From Roseicyclus persicicus (GTDB taxonomy: Bacteria > Pseudomonadota > Alphaproteobacteria > Rhodobacterales > Rhodobacteraceae), in assembly GCF_012395815.1 (NCBI RefSeq), contig NZ_JAAZQQ010000005.1, positions 1 to 64,000 on the forward strand: a stretch of DNA of 64,000 nt. Direction: 5' to 3'. The notes under the pieces are model-generated. The model was not told where the DNA came from and ran no database searches. It saw only the letters and a program-made list of their open reading frames with translations. Both the position numbers and the translations under genes were made by a program. This document shows positions 16,751 through 26,226 of this stretch, piece by piece. How positions within the stretch are numbered: position 1 is the first letter of the stretch; each line of letters opens with the position of its first letter.

Positions 16751-18352
16751 GTGGACATCTGGGATTACATCATCGTGGGCGCGGGCTCGGCGGGCTCCGT
16801 GCTGGCGGAACGGCTCAGCGCGGATGGCAGGGCCCGGGTCCTTGTGCTGGAGGCCGGCGGCACCGACCGCCGCCCCGAGATCCGGGTGCCCATCGGCTAT
16901 GGCCTGACCTTCCACGGAAATGCCGTGAACTGGCGCATGCAGTCCGAGCCCGACCCCGGCCTCGACGGCCGCCAGATGTACTGGCCGCGCGGCAAGGTGG
17001 TGGGCGGATCGTCCTCGATCAACGCGATGGTCTACGCCCGCGGCCTGCCCGGCGACTACGACGACTGGGAAACGGCGGGCAACCCCGGCTGGGGCGCGGC
17101 CGAGGTGGCGCAGGTCTATGCCCGGGTCGAGCACCGCGTCCACGCCGATGGCCGCAGCACCGGCGACGGGCCGCTCTGGGTCAGCGACCGGTCGCGCGAA
17201 TACCACCCGCTCGGGCGCCATTACCTGCAGGCGATCCGCGAGGCGGGGCTGCCGGAGGGCGACACCGTCGCGGGCGAAGGCGCGGGGCCCTACCAGCTTA
17301 CGACGCGCAAGGGCTGGCGCCATTCGGCGGCGGACGCGTTCCTGCGCCCGGCGCTGCACCGCCGGAACCTGAAGCTCGTCACCGGCGCCGAGGTGCTGGG
17401 CCTGACCTTCGACGGCCTGCGCGCCAGCGGCGTCCGCTACCGCCGCGGCGGCCAGACCCTGACCGCCACCTGCCGGGGCGAGGTCATCCTGTCGGCCGGC
17501 GCGGTGAAGTCGCCGCAGCTGCTGCAGCTGTCGGGCATCGGGCCGGGCGACTTGCTTCAGCGCATGGGGATCCCCGTGCTGATCGACGCCCCCGGCGTCG
17601 GCGGCGCGTTGCAGGATCACCTGGCCGTCACCTACACTTTCCGCTGCGAGGAACCGACGCTGAACCAGGTGCTCGGCCGCCGCATCGGGCAGGTGATGGC
17701 CGCGATCCGCTACGCCCTGTTCCGCGACGGGCCCTTCAGCCTGAGCGTCAATCAGATGGGCGGCCTCGTGCGGTCGCGCCCCGGGCTGCCGCAGGCGGAC
17801 ATGCAGCTCTACTTCAACCCGCTGTCCTACTCGACCGTGCACCGCAACCGCCGGCCGCTCCTGAAACCCGACCCCTGGCCGGGCTTCATCCTGTCCTTCA
17901 ACCCCTGCCGCCCCACCAGCCGCGGGCGCATCGACATCATCAGCCCCGACCCCTCGGCCCAGCCCGGCATCACGCCCAACTCGCTCTCCACCCAGGGCGA
18001 CGTGGCCGACATGATCGCGGGCGGCCGGCTGATCGAGCGGCTGCTGGACACGCCCGCGCTGCGCAAGCTGGCCACCGCGGCGCATGGCTTCACCCCGCAG
18101 GGGCAGACCGACGAGGCCATCCTCGCCGACGCCCGCGCGCGGGCCGGCACCGTCTACCACCCCACCTGCACCTGCCGCATGGCCCCGCGGGAGGCCGGCG
18201 GCGTGGTGGGGCCGACGCTCAAGGTCCACAGCGCCGAGGGCCTGCGGGTGGTCGATGCCTCGATCTTCCCCAACATCACCTCGGCCAACACCAACGCCCC
18301 CACCATCATGGCGGCGATGCGGGCGGCCGACCTCATCCTCGCGGGGGCCTGA
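16751..18352 (+). CDS. GMC-family FAD oxidoreductase (choline dehydrogenase-like), GTG start
   Basis: A 533-residue glucose-methanol-choline oxidoreductase. The ADP-binding motif DYIIVGAGSAGSVLAERLS is at the very N-terminus, GMC signature 1 is PRGKVVGGSSSINAMVYARG, and signature 2 is around GEVILSAGAVKSPQLLQLSGIG. The C-terminal active-site region has HPTCTCRMAP and SANTNAPTIM. Such enzymes oxidise primary alcohols to aldehydes, choline being one known substrate. The GTG is preceded by GGAGG at a good distance. It is followed three bases later by an enolase-superfamily gene, so the pair probably acts on one pathway. The true alcohol is unknown, and BetA is possible but not demonstrated. Confidence 0.85.
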   Translation: MDIWDYIIVGAGSAGSVLAERLSADGRARVLVLEAGGTDRRPEIRVPIGYGLTFHGNAVNWRMQSEPDPGLDGRQMYWPRGKVVGGSSSINAMVYARGLPGDYDDWETAGNPGWGAAEVAQVYARVEHRVHADGRSTGDGPLWVSDRSREYHPLGRHYLQAIREAGLPEGDTVAGEGAGPYQLTTRKGWRHSAADAFLRPALHRRNLKLVTGAEVLGLTFDGLRASGVRYRRGGQTLTATCRGEVILSAGAVKSPQLLQLSGIGPGDLLQRMGIPVLIDAPGVGGALQDHLAVTYTFRCEEPTLNQVLGRRIGQVMAAIRYALFRDGPFSLSVNQMGGLVRSRPGLPQADMQLYFNPLSYSTVHRNRRPLLKPDPWPGFILSFNPCRPTSRGRIDIISPDPSAQPGITPNSLSTQGDVADMIAGGRLIERLLDTPALRKLATAAHGFTPQGQTDEAILADARARAGTVYHPTCTCRMAPREAGGVVGPTLKVHSAEGLRVVDASIFPNITSANTNAPTIMAAMRAADLILAGA

Positions 18353-18355
18353 GCC

Positions 18356-19486
18356 ATGGACCGGATCGACCGGATCGAAACCTTCTGCACCCGCGACGTG
18401 GGCTTTGTCCGCGTCACCATGGAGGACGGGGCGCAGGGCTGGGGGCAGGTCTCGACCTACCAGTCCGACATCACCTGCACCGTCCTGCACCGGCAGGTCG
18501 CGCCCTGGATGCTGGGCCGTGATGCGACCGACCTCGACGACCTGCTGGATTACGTGACCGAGCGCGAGCACAAGTTCCCCGGCTCCTACCTGCGGCGGGC
18601 GCTGGGGGGCGTCGACACCGCGATCTGGGACATGCGGGGCAAGCGCGCGGGCCTGCCGGTGGTGTCGCTCCTGGGCGGCACGCCCGGCAAGATCCGCGCC
18701 TATGCCTCCTCGATGCGGCGCGACATCACGCCCGGGGACGAGGCCGAGCGGCTGACGCGGCTGGCGGGCGAGGACGGCTACACCGCCTTCAAGGTGCGCG
18801 CCGGGTCCGAGGTGGGCCGCGACCGCGACGAATGGCCGGGGCGGACCGAGGCGGTCATCCCCGCCATGCGCCGGGCGCTGCCCGACGCCGACCTGCTTAT
18901 CGACGCCAATTCCTGCTACTCCGTCCCCCGCGCGATCGAGGTGGGCCGGATGCTGGAGGACAACGGCTTCTGCCACTACGAGGAGCCCTGCCCCTACTGG
19001 GACCTCGACGCCACCAAGGCCGTGACCGACGCCCTGACCATCGACGTCACGGGCGGCGAGCAGGACTGCCAGCTGTCGACGTGGAAACGCATGATCGACA
19101 TGCGCGCCGTCGACGTGGTGCAGCCCGACGTGATGTATCTGGGCGGCATGGCCCGCACGCTCCGCGTCTGCCGCATGGCCGAGGCGGCGGGCCTGCCGGT
19201 GACGCCGCACTGCGCCAACCTGTCGATGGTGACGCTGTTCACGATGCACCTGCTGCGCGCGATCCCGAATGCCGGCAAGTACCTCGAGTTCTCCATCGAG
19301 GGCCCCGAGTACTACCCCTGGCAATACGACCTGTTCACCGCCAGCCCCTACCGGATCGAGGACGGCCACGCGGTGCTGACGGACGCGCCCGGATGGGGCG
19401 TCGAGATCGCGCCCGAATGGCTGGCGCGGTCGGCCTACCAGTGCAGCCGTGCGCCCGACCATGCCGCGCCGTGGCCCGCCGGATGA
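18356..19486 (+). CDS. Mandelate racemase/enolase-superfamily dehydratase or racemase
   Basis: A 376-residue enolase-superfamily enzyme. The capping domain (about 1-120) precedes a barrel with the expected catalytic set: a KxR motif in AFKVRAG, metal ligands in LLIDANSCY, HYEEPCPYWD and TGGEQD, and a late histidine in VTPHCANLS. The family abstracts an alpha proton from a carboxylate and then racemises or dehydrates, using magnesium. It follows the GMC oxidoreductase by three bases and precedes an ABC transporter by 188 bases. The substrate is not recognisable. Sugar acids and amino-acid betaines (as for hydroxyproline-betaine epimerase) are both known in this superfamily. Confidence 0.82.
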   Translation: MDRIDRIETFCTRDVGFVRVTMEDGAQGWGQVSTYQSDITCTVLHRQVAPWMLGRDATDLDDLLDYVTEREHKFPGSYLRRALGGVDTAIWDMRGKRAGLPVVSLLGGTPGKIRAYASSMRRDITPGDEAERLTRLAGEDGYTAFKVRAGSEVGRDRDEWPGRTEAVIPAMRRALPDADLLIDANSCYSVPRAIEVGRMLEDNGFCHYEEPCPYWDLDATKAVTDALTIDVTGGEQDCQLSTWKRMIDMRAVDVVQPDVMYLGGMARTLRVCRMAEAAGLPVTPHCANLSMVTLFTMHLLRAIPNAGKYLEFSIEGPEYYPWQYDLFTASPYRIEDGHAVLTDAPGWGVEIAPEWLARSAYQCSRAPDHAAPWPAG

Positions 19487-19674
19487 GCGCGGGAGGTGGA
19501 AATCACCTCAAGGATGCAAATCAATGCTTTGTCACGGGGCCTGCGTATGTATGATCGGCCCGAACGACCTGCCCGCCGACCGACCGGACCCGGCGCCGGG
19601 ACAGGCCCAAACGGGGAAACCCCGAAACCACGCCCGGCCGCAACCGGCGCGGGCGGACAACTGGGAGGAAGACC

Positions 19675-21246
19675 ATGAAGACACCCCTCGTACCGGCGCT
19701 GGCCAACCGCGTCGTCTCGCGCCGCGGCGTGCTGCAGGGCGCGGCCGCCGTCACCGCGGCCGGCCTGATCCTGCCCTACGGCGCCACGCCCGCCCGGGCC
19801 CAGGCCCGCGGCGGCACCTTCCGCGTCGGCATCGGCCACGGCTCGACCACCGACAGCCTTGATCCCGGCCTGTGGGAACATCTCTACGTCCAGACCTTCG
19901 GCGCCTGCCGCCACAACTACCTGATCGAGGTCGGCTCGGACGGCCAGCTGGTGCCCGAGATCGCCGAGAGCTGGGACACCGCCGACGGCCAGACCTGGGT
20001 CTTCACGATCCGCCAGGGCGTGACCTTCCACTCCGGCAAGGACGTGACCGCCGAGGACGTGGTCGCCTCGATCAACCACCACCGCGGTGACGCGTCGACC
20101 TCGGTGGTCAAGCCGCTGCTGGCCGCGATCACCGACGTGCGCGCCGACGGCAACACCGTCGTCGTCACGCTCGAGGCGCCGAACGCCGACCTGCCCTACC
20201 TGATGACCGACTACCACGTGCCCGTGATGCCGGCCGTCGACGGCAGCGTCGACCCCGAGTCGACCGACGGCTGCGGCGGCTACATCGTCGAGAGCTTCGA
20301 GCACGGCGTGCAGGCCACCCTCACCCGCAACCCGAACTACTGGAAGGAAGACCGCGCCTGGTTCGACCGGATCGAGCTTCTGGCCATCCTCGACCCGGCG
20401 GCGCGCCTGAACGCGCTGATCACCGGCGAGGTGCACCTGATCGACCAGGTCGACCCCGCCACGATCGGGATGCTGGAAGGCCGCGGCGTCGCCCGCATCC
20501 TGTCGATCCCGGGCAACGCGCATTACGGCTTCCCGATGGACGCCCGCGAGGCGCCCTACAGCGACAACAACATCCGGCTGGCGCTGAAATACGCGCTCGA
20601 CCGCGAGGCGATGGTCGACGTGATCCTCGGCGGCCACGGCGCGGTCGCCAACGACAACCCGATCGGCCCGGCGAACCGCTACTTCCACGCCGAGATGGAG
20701 GCCAAGACCTACGACCCCGACCGCGCCCGCTACTACCTGCAGCAGGCCGGCCTCAGCTCGCTCGACGTCACCCTGTCGGTGGCCGACGCGGCCTTCTCGG
20801 GCGCCGTGGACGCAGGCGCCATGTTCTCCGAGACCGCACGGGCGGCCGGCATCAACATCACCGTCAACCGGGTGCCGAACGACGGCTACTGGTCGAACGT
20901 CTGGATGCAGGACGACTTCTGCGCCACCTACTGGGGCGGCCGGGCGGTCGAGGACCACATGTTCACCACGGCCTATGCCGCCGGGGCGGACTGGAACGAG
21001 AGCTTCTGGACCAACGACCGCTTCAACGAGCTCCTGCTGGCCGCGCGGTCCGAGGTCGACGAGAACCTCCGCCGCGAGATGTACCACGAGATGCAGCAGC
21101 TCGTGTCCTTCGAGGGCTCGACCATCATCCCGATGTACAACAACTACGTGATGGCCGTGTCCAACGACATCGCCACGCCCGAGCGCATCTCGGCCAACTG
21201 GAACTTCGACGGCTTCCGCTGCGTCGAGCGCTGGTGGATGGCCTGA
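19675..21246 (+). CDS. ABC transporter solute-binding protein, family 5 (dipeptide/opine type)
   Basis: A 523-residue periplasmic binding protein with a twin-arginine-type leader: SRRGVL at residues 15-20, then a hydrophobic stretch and an ARAQA cleavage region near 40-43. The mature part follows the peptide/nickel/opine pattern (TDSLDPGLWEHLY, EIAESWDT, FTIRQGVTFHSGKDVTAEDVVASINHH, GCGGYIVESFEHG). It delivers ligand to the two permeases and the fused ATPase encoded downstream. The ligand is unknown; surrounding genes favour a modified amine or amino acid. A strong stem-loop follows the stop codon, and an AGGTG-GAAAT-CACCT motif lies far upstream at 19494. Confidence 0.92.
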   Translation: MKTPLVPALANRVVSRRGVLQGAAAVTAAGLILPYGATPARAQARGGTFRVGIGHGSTTDSLDPGLWEHLYVQTFGACRHNYLIEVGSDGQLVPEIAESWDTADGQTWVFTIRQGVTFHSGKDVTAEDVVASINHHRGDASTSVVKPLLAAITDVRADGNTVVVTLEAPNADLPYLMTDYHVPVMPAVDGSVDPESTDGCGGYIVESFEHGVQATLTRNPNYWKEDRAWFDRIELLAILDPAARLNALITGEVHLIDQVDPATIGMLEGRGVARILSIPGNAHYGFPMDAREAPYSDNNIRLALKYALDREAMVDVILGGHGAVANDNPIGPANRYFHAEMEAKTYDPDRARYYLQQAGLSSLDVTLSVADAAFSGAVDAGAMFSETARAAGINITVNRVPNDGYWSNVWMQDDFCATYWGGRAVEDHMFTTAYAAGADWNESFWTNDRFNELLLAARSEVDENLRREMYHEMQQLVSFEGSTIIPMYNNYVMAVSNDIATPERISANWNFDGFRCVERWWMA

Positions 21247-21257
21247 TCACGGACCGG

Positions 21258-21284
21258 CCCCCGGCGCGCGACCCGCGCCGGGGG
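21258..21284 (+). terminator. Stem-loop after the binding-protein gene
   Basis: CCCCCGGCGC-GCGACCC-GCGCCGGGGG is a perfect 10-base stem with a 7-base loop, 11 bases after the stop of the binding-protein gene and followed by TCATTCCTTTTC. It may partly terminate transcription or protect the upstream message, giving more binding protein than permease. Confidence 0.65.
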
Positions 21285-21337
21285 TCATTCCTTTTCGACG
21301 GCAACGGGGGGACGGGGCTCTGTCGAACGTTCTGCGC

Positions 21338-22273
21338 ATGATCCTGATGCGTGTCGCACTCGGGATCGGACTTCTCTTCATCGTCTCGCTGGTGATCTTC
21401 TGGGCGACCGAGCTTCTGCCCGGCGACCTCGCCACCGAGCTTCTGGGCCAGAGCGCCACGCCCGAGACACTCGCGGCGCTGCGCGAACAGCTGGGTCTCA
21501 ACGACCCCGCGCCGGTGCGCTACTGGAACTGGCTGACCGGCGCGCTGACCGGCGATTTCGGGGTCTCGCTGTCGAACGGCCGGCCGATCTCGGAACTGAT
21601 CGGGGCGCGGCTCGGCAACACCGTGTTCCTCGCGCTCTACGCCGCCGCGCTGTCGGTGCCGATCTCGCTGATCCTGGGCATCCTGGCCGCGCTGTGGCGG
21701 AACTCGATCTTCGACCGCGCCGCCAACGCGGGCGCGCTGACGGCGATCTCCTTCCCGGAATTCTTCGTCGCCTACATCCTCGTGCTGTGGCTGGCGCAGA
21801 CCGGCCTGTTCCCCTCGATCGTGCGGATCAACCCGACGACGACGCTGGGCGACCGGCTCTACATGAGCTTCCTGCCCGCGCTCACCCTCACCCTCGTCGT
21901 GACCGCCCACATGATGCGGATGACGCGGGCGGCGATCATCAACCTGATGGCCTCGCCCTACATCGAGATGGCCCGCCTCAAGGGCCTGTCGCCCCTGCGC
22001 ATCGTGCTGCGCCACGCGCTGCCGAACGCGCTGGCGCCCATCATCAACGTGATCGCCCTGAACCTCGCCTACCTCATCACCGGGGTGGTCGTGGTCGAGG
22101 TGGTGTTCGTCTACCCGGGCCTCGGGCAGCTGATGGTCGACGCCGTGTCGAACCGCGACATCGCCGTCGTGCAGGCGGTCGCGCTGATCTTCGCGGGGGC
22201 CTATGTCACCCTCAACCTCATCGCGGACGTGCTCTCGACGATCACGAACCCGCGCCTGATGCACCGGAGGTAA
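21338..22273 (+). CDS. ABC transporter permease, DppB-like
   Basis: A 311-residue inner-membrane permease with six hydrophobic segments, the first at about residues 5-25 (MRVALGIGLLFIVSLVIFW). The large periplasmic loop after it contains LGQSATPETLAALREQLGL, typical of DppB proteins. The cytoplasmic coupling motif is EMARLKGLSPLRIVLRHALPNAL. It pairs with the next gene to form the membrane channel. An ATG at 21347 is an alternative start, since no clear ribosome binding site marks the first one. Confidence 0.92.
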   Translation: MILMRVALGIGLLFIVSLVIFWATELLPGDLATELLGQSATPETLAALREQLGLNDPAPVRYWNWLTGALTGDFGVSLSNGRPISELIGARLGNTVFLALYAAALSVPISLILGILAALWRNSIFDRAANAGALTAISFPEFFVAYILVLWLAQTGLFPSIVRINPTTTLGDRLYMSFLPALTLTLVVTAHMMRMTRAAIINLMASPYIEMARLKGLSPLRIVLRHALPNALAPIINVIALNLAYLITGVVVVEVVFVYPGLGQLMVDAVSNRDIAVVQAVALIFAGAYVTLNLIADVLSTITNPRLMHRR

Positions 22274-22277
22274 CGCG

Positions 22278-23195
22278 ATGGGTTTCGCCGCCTCCATCAT
22301 CCTCGGGCTGGCCGGCCTGTTCGCCCTGGCCTGGGTCCTGCGCCTCGCGGTCCGCCGCGCGCTGACAGGCCACGCCCGCAGCATCGCCAACGACATGCCG
22401 CTGACGGCCGCCTTCGGCATCCTCGTCATCCTTATCTACGCCATCGTCGCCATCGCCGCCCCGGCGCTGGCCCCCTTCCCCGAGCGCGAGATCGTCGGCG
22501 GGCAGTTCCAACCCTGGTCGGCCGAGCACCTGCTCGGCACCGACCGGATCGGCCGCGACATGCTCTCGCGGCTGATCTACGGCGCCCGCAACACCGTGGG
22601 CATCGCCTTCGTCACCACGGCGCTCGCCTTCGTGGTGGGCTCGGTCCTGGGCATCTGGGCCGCGCTGACCGGGGGCTGGATCGACCAGGCCCTGTCGCGC
22701 TTCGTCGACGCGCTGATGGCGATCCCGGCGCTGATCTTCTCGCTGCTGCTGCTGACGATCTTCGGCACCTCGGTCGTGACGCTGGTGCTGGTCATCGCCG
22801 CGGTGGACGCGACGCGGGTGTTCCGCCTCGCCCGCGCGGTGGCGCAGGGCATCGTGGTGATGGACTACATCGAGGCCGCCAAGCTGCGCGGCGAGGGGTC
22901 GTGGTTCCTGATCCGGCGCGAGATCCTGCCCAACGCCATGGCGCCGCTGGTGGCCGAGTTCGGCCTGCGCTTCTGCTTCGTGTTCCTCGCCATCTCGTCG
23001 CTCAGCTTCCTCGGCCTCGGCATCCAGCCGCCGACCGCGGACTGGGGCAGCATGGTCAAGGACAACGCGACGCTGATCACCTTCGGCGACATCACGCCGC
23101 TGCTGCCCGCGGGCTGCATCGCGCTGCTGACCGTCGCCGTGAACTTCGTGGTGGACTGGCAGCTCTACCGCGCCTCGGGCCTGAAGGAGCAGTGA
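22278..23195 (+). CDS. ABC transporter permease, DppC-like
   Basis: A 305-residue permease of the DppC type. It has an unusually early extra hydrophobic segment (residues 3-22) before the standard first helix (TAAFGILVILIYAIVAIAAPALAPF). The family's GTDRIGRDMLSRLIYGARNT and the coupling motif EAAKLRGEGSWFLIRREILPN follow. It starts four bases after the DppB-like gene and ends two bases before the fused ATPase, so all are one transcript. Confidence 0.92.
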   Translation: MGFAASIILGLAGLFALAWVLRLAVRRALTGHARSIANDMPLTAAFGILVILIYAIVAIAAPALAPFPEREIVGGQFQPWSAEHLLGTDRIGRDMLSRLIYGARNTVGIAFVTTALAFVVGSVLGIWAALTGGWIDQALSRFVDALMAIPALIFSLLLLTIFGTSVVTLVLVIAAVDATRVFRLARAVAQGIVVMDYIEAAKLRGEGSWFLIRREILPNAMAPLVAEFGLRFCFVFLAISSLSFLGLGIQPPTADWGSMVKDNATLITFGDITPLLPAGCIALLTVAVNFVVDWQLYRASGLKEQ

Positions 23196-23197
23196 CC

Positions 23198-24814
23198 ATG
23201 GGACGCGACGTGCTTCTGAAGATCGAGGGGCTGAGGATCGAGGGCCGCTCGGGCGACACCTGGACCGAGATCGTCAAGGGCATCGACCTGACGCTCCACA
23301 AGGGCGAGGTGCTGGGCCTGATCGGGGAATCGGGCGCGGGGAAATCCACCGTGGGCCTCGCCGCCATGGGCTTTGCCCGCGACGGCTGCCGGATCACCGG
23401 GGGGTCGATCCTGTTCGACGGCATCGACCTGCGCAAGGCGTCCGAGGCGAAGAAGCGCGACCTGCGCGGCGCCCGCATCGCCTATGTCGCGCAGTCCGCG
23501 GCGGCCAGCTTCAACCCCGCCCACAAGCTGATCGACCAGTATTGCGAGGCCCCGGTCGTCCACGGCGTGATGTCCCGCGACAAGGCCGAGCACGACGCCA
23601 TCGACCTCTACCGCCGGATGCAGCTGCCCGACCCCGACGGCATCGGCTTCCGCTACCCGCACCAGGTGTCCGGCGGGCAGCTCCAGCGCGCGATGACCGC
23701 GATGGCCATGTCCTGCCGGCCCGACCTGATCATCTTCGACGAGCCGACCACCGCGCTCGACGTGACCACCCAGATCGAGGTGCTGGCCGCGATCCGCGAC
23801 ATCGTCCGGCAGTTCGACACCGCGGCCATCTACATCACCCACGACCTCGCCGTGGTGGCGCAGGCCGCCGACCGGATCAAGGTGCTCCTGCGCGGCGAGG
23901 AGGTCGAGGAGGCCCCCACCCGGCAGATGCTGGATGCCCCGCGCGAGGCCTACACCAAGAGCCTCTGGGCCGTGCGCAGCTTCGCCCGCCCCGAACAGCC
24001 CCCCGCCGCCGGCACGCCGGTCGTGTCGGTCAAGGGCGTGACGGCGGCCTACGGCACCGTGAACGTGCTCGAGGACGTCAGCTTCGACATCCACGCCGGG
24101 CGCACCGTCGCCGTGGTGGGCGAAAGCGGCTCGGGCAAGTCGACCACCGCCCGGGTCATCACCGGCCTCCTGCCGCCGAAATCGGGCGCGGTGCTGTTCG
24201 AGGGCAAGCCGCTGCCCCCGGCGCTCAAGGGGCGCACGCGGGAACAGCTGCGGCAGGTCCAGATGATCTACCAGATGGCCGACACCGCGCTGAACCCCAA
24301 GCTCAAGCTGCGGGAACTGATCGGACGGCCCGCGCAGATGTACCTGGGGCTGCAGGGCAAGGCGCTGGACGACCGGGTCCGCGACCTGCTGAACCTCATC
24401 GAGCTGGAGCCGGCGAAATACATCGACCGGCTGCCCGGCGAGCTGTCGGGCGGGCAGAAACAGCGCATCGGCATCGCCCGGGCGCTGGCCGCCGAGCCGC
24501 AGCTCATCATCTGCGACGAGGTCACATCGGCGCTCGACCAGATCGTGCAGGAGGGGATCCTCAAGCTCCTGAACCGGCTGCAGGGCGAATTCGGGCTGGC
24601 CTACATGTTCATCACCCACGACCTCGCCACCGTGCGGGCCATCGCCGACGAGGTGGTGGTGATGCAGCGCGGCCGCGTGATCGAACAGGGCCCCAAGGCC
24701 GAGATGTTCGCGCCCCCGCATGAGCCCTACACCGACCTTTTGCTGTCCTCGGTGCCCGAGATGGACCCCGACTGGCTGACGCGGCTGCTGGAGAGCCGCG
24801 CCGCCGCGTCCTAG
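23198..24814 (+). CDS. ABC transporter ATP-binding protein with two fused ATPase domains
   Basis: A 538-residue protein joining the two ATPases that are usually separate DppD and DppF. The first domain has a Walker A in [11 protein letters not shown], the ABC signature in [10 protein letters not shown] and Walker B in [12 protein letters not shown]. The second has [27 protein letters not shown] and [12 protein letters not shown]. Both carry an H-loop (YITHDLAVV and FITHDLATV). The E of the second Walker B is present, so both sites could hydrolyse ATP. It ends four bases inside the convergent carnitine dehydrogenase gene. Confidence 0.92.
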   Translation: MGRDVLLKIEGLRIEGRSGDTWTEIVKGIDLTLHKGEVLGLIGESGAGKSTVGLAAMGFARDGCRITGGSILFDGIDLRKASEAKKRDLRGARIAYVAQSAAASFNPAHKLIDQYCEAPVVHGVMSRDKAEHDAIDLYRRMQLPDPDGIGFRYPHQVSGGQLQRAMTAMAMSCRPDLIIFDEPTTALDVTTQIEVLAAIRDIVRQFDTAAIYITHDLAVVAQAADRIKVLLRGEEVEEAPTRQMLDAPREAYTKSLWAVRSFARPEQPPAAGTPVVSVKGVTAAYGTVNVLEDVSFDIHAGRTVAVVGESGSGKSTTARVITGLLPPKSGAVLFEGKPLPPALKGRTREQLRQVQMIYQMADTALNPKLKLRELIGRPAQMYLGLQGKALDDRVRDLLNLIELEPAKYIDRLPGELSGGQKQRIGIARALAAEPQLIICDEVTSALDQIVQEGILKLLNRLQGEFGLAYMFITHDLATVRAIADEVVVMQRGRVIEQGPKAEMFAPPHEPYTDLLLSSVPEMDPDWLTRLLESRAAAS

Positions 24815-26226
24815 CGTCCGATCACCAGCCGGTCGGGCCGCGGCGCGCCGGCATGGGCCGCGGCCATCGCCGCGGCCTTCTCCGCCACGTCCGCCCGCGG
24901 CGCCACCACCCGCCGCGTCGACAGGTCGACGTGCAGGAGCAGCGTCTCGACCGTGGCCGCCGGCGTCTCGCCCCCGGTCCAGAACTTGTTCAGCAGGTGC
25001 AGCTTGCGCCCGTCCCCGCCCAGAACCTGCGTCGTCACCGTGATCCGGTCGCCGATGTCGATCTCGCTGAAATAGCGGATGTGGTTCTCGGCGGTGAAGT
25101 AGCTGAGGCCGCCCGCGATATAGGCGGCATCCGCCCCGATCATCTCCATGAACCGGTCCGAGGCGCGGGCCGACACCTCCATGTAGGGCGCCTCGTTCAT
25201 GTGGCCGTTGTAGTCGACATAGGTGGTCGGCACCTGCATCTCGACCGTCACCGGCAAGCCGTCCGGCCCGGTCTCGGCCAGCGGCAGCCGCGCCTCGTGG
25301 TCGCGGATCACGCCGCCCGCGCCGCTGCCGGTGCGCTTGAGCGCCCGCATGATGCCCACCAGGTTGTCGTCGCGCAGCCGCTCCAGCTCGCGGATGCTGC
25401 GATGCCCCGACTGCGCGTCGGACTGCCCCGCGATCAGGTCCACCAGCTCGTCGTTGAACTCGGGCACGTCCATCAGCTTGGTCCAGGGCCAGGTCAGGCA
25501 GGGGCCGAACTGCGCCATGAAATGCCGCATCCCGGCCTCGCCGCCGGCGATGCGGTAGGTCTCGAACATGCCCATCTGCGCCCACCGCAGGCCGAACCCC
25601 ATGCGGATCGCCTCGTCGATCTCCTCGGTCGTGGCGACGCCGTCCTTGACCAGCCACAGCGCCTCGCGCCAGACGGCCTCGAGGAAGCGGTCGGCGATAT
25701 GGGCGTCGATCTCCTTGCGCACGGTCAGGGGGAACATGCCGATCCCGCGCAGGGTCTCGGCCGCCCTGGCCGTCCTGTCAGCCTCGCCCACCAGCTCCAC
25801 CAGCGGCAGGAGGTAGACCGGGTTGAACGGGTGCGCGACGATGGCCGTCGCCCCTTTCTCGTTCAGTTCCGAGGGCTTGAAGCCCGACGTTGAACTGCCG
25901 ATCACCACGCCCTCGGGCGCCGCCGCCATCACCTGCGCCAGCACGCGGTGCTTCAGGTCCAGCCGCTCGGGCACGCTTTCCTGCACCCAGTCCGCGCCCG
26001 CGACCGTCTCCTCGACCGTCGCGCAGAAGGTCAGGCTGCCCTCGGCCGGCAGCCCCCGCTCGTAGAGCCCCGGCAGCGACCGCCGGGCGTTGGCCAGCAC
26101 CTCGCCGATCTTGCGCCCGGCCTCGGGGTCGGGGTCGAAGATCGCCACGTCCCAGCCATTCAGCAGGAACCGCGCGGCCCAGCCGCCGCCGATCACGCCC
26201 CCGCCCACGATTGCCGCACGTCCCAT
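24811..26226 (-). CDS. lcdH: L-carnitine 3-dehydrogenase fused to a betainyl-CoA thioesterase
   Basis: A 471-residue fusion. Residues 1 to about 320 are a 3-hydroxyacyl-CoA dehydrogenase-type enzyme: dinucleotide loop GGGVIG at 8-13, SSTSGF, and the catalytic histidine in VAHPFNPVYLLPLVELV. From about 330 a hotdog thioesterase follows, with the signature YVDYNGHMNEAPY (Asp338, His342). Carnitine dehydrogenases carrying this extra domain are known in alphaproteobacteria. The first half oxidises L-carnitine to 3-dehydrocarnitine, and the second is thought to hydrolyse betainyl-CoA to glycine betaine. The adjacent BKACE supplies the step between. It is the last gene of the operon, with a one-base overlap with the SDR gene. 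Confidence 0.9.
   Translation of the reverse strand: MGRAAIVGGGVIGGGWAARFLLNGWDVAIFDPDPEAGRKIGEVLANARRSLPGLYERGLPAEGSLTFCATVEETVAGADWVQESVPERLDLKHRVLAQVMAAAPEGVVIGSSTSGFKPSELNEKGATAIVAHPFNPVYLLPLVELVGEADRTARAAETLRGIGMFPLTVRKEIDAHIADRFLEAVWREALWLVKDGVATTEEIDEAIRMGFGLRWAQMGMFETYRIAGGEAGMRHFMAQFGPCLTWPWTKLMDVPEFNDELVDLIAGQSDAQSGHRSIRELERLRDDNLVGIMRALKRTGSGAGGVIRDHEARLPLAETGPDGLPVTVEMQVPTTYVDYNGHMNEAPYMEVSARASDRFMEMIGADAAYIAGGLSYFTAENHIRYFSEIDIGDRITVTTQVLGGDGRKLHLLNKFWTGGETPAATVETLLLHVDLSTRRVVAPRADVAEKAAAMAAAHAGAPRPDRLVIGR

Noticed and set aside
19435-21087. A 550-codon minus-strand frame opposite the ABC binding protein
   Set aside because: Antisense shadow; the plus-strand gene has a leader, domain pattern and ribosome binding site.
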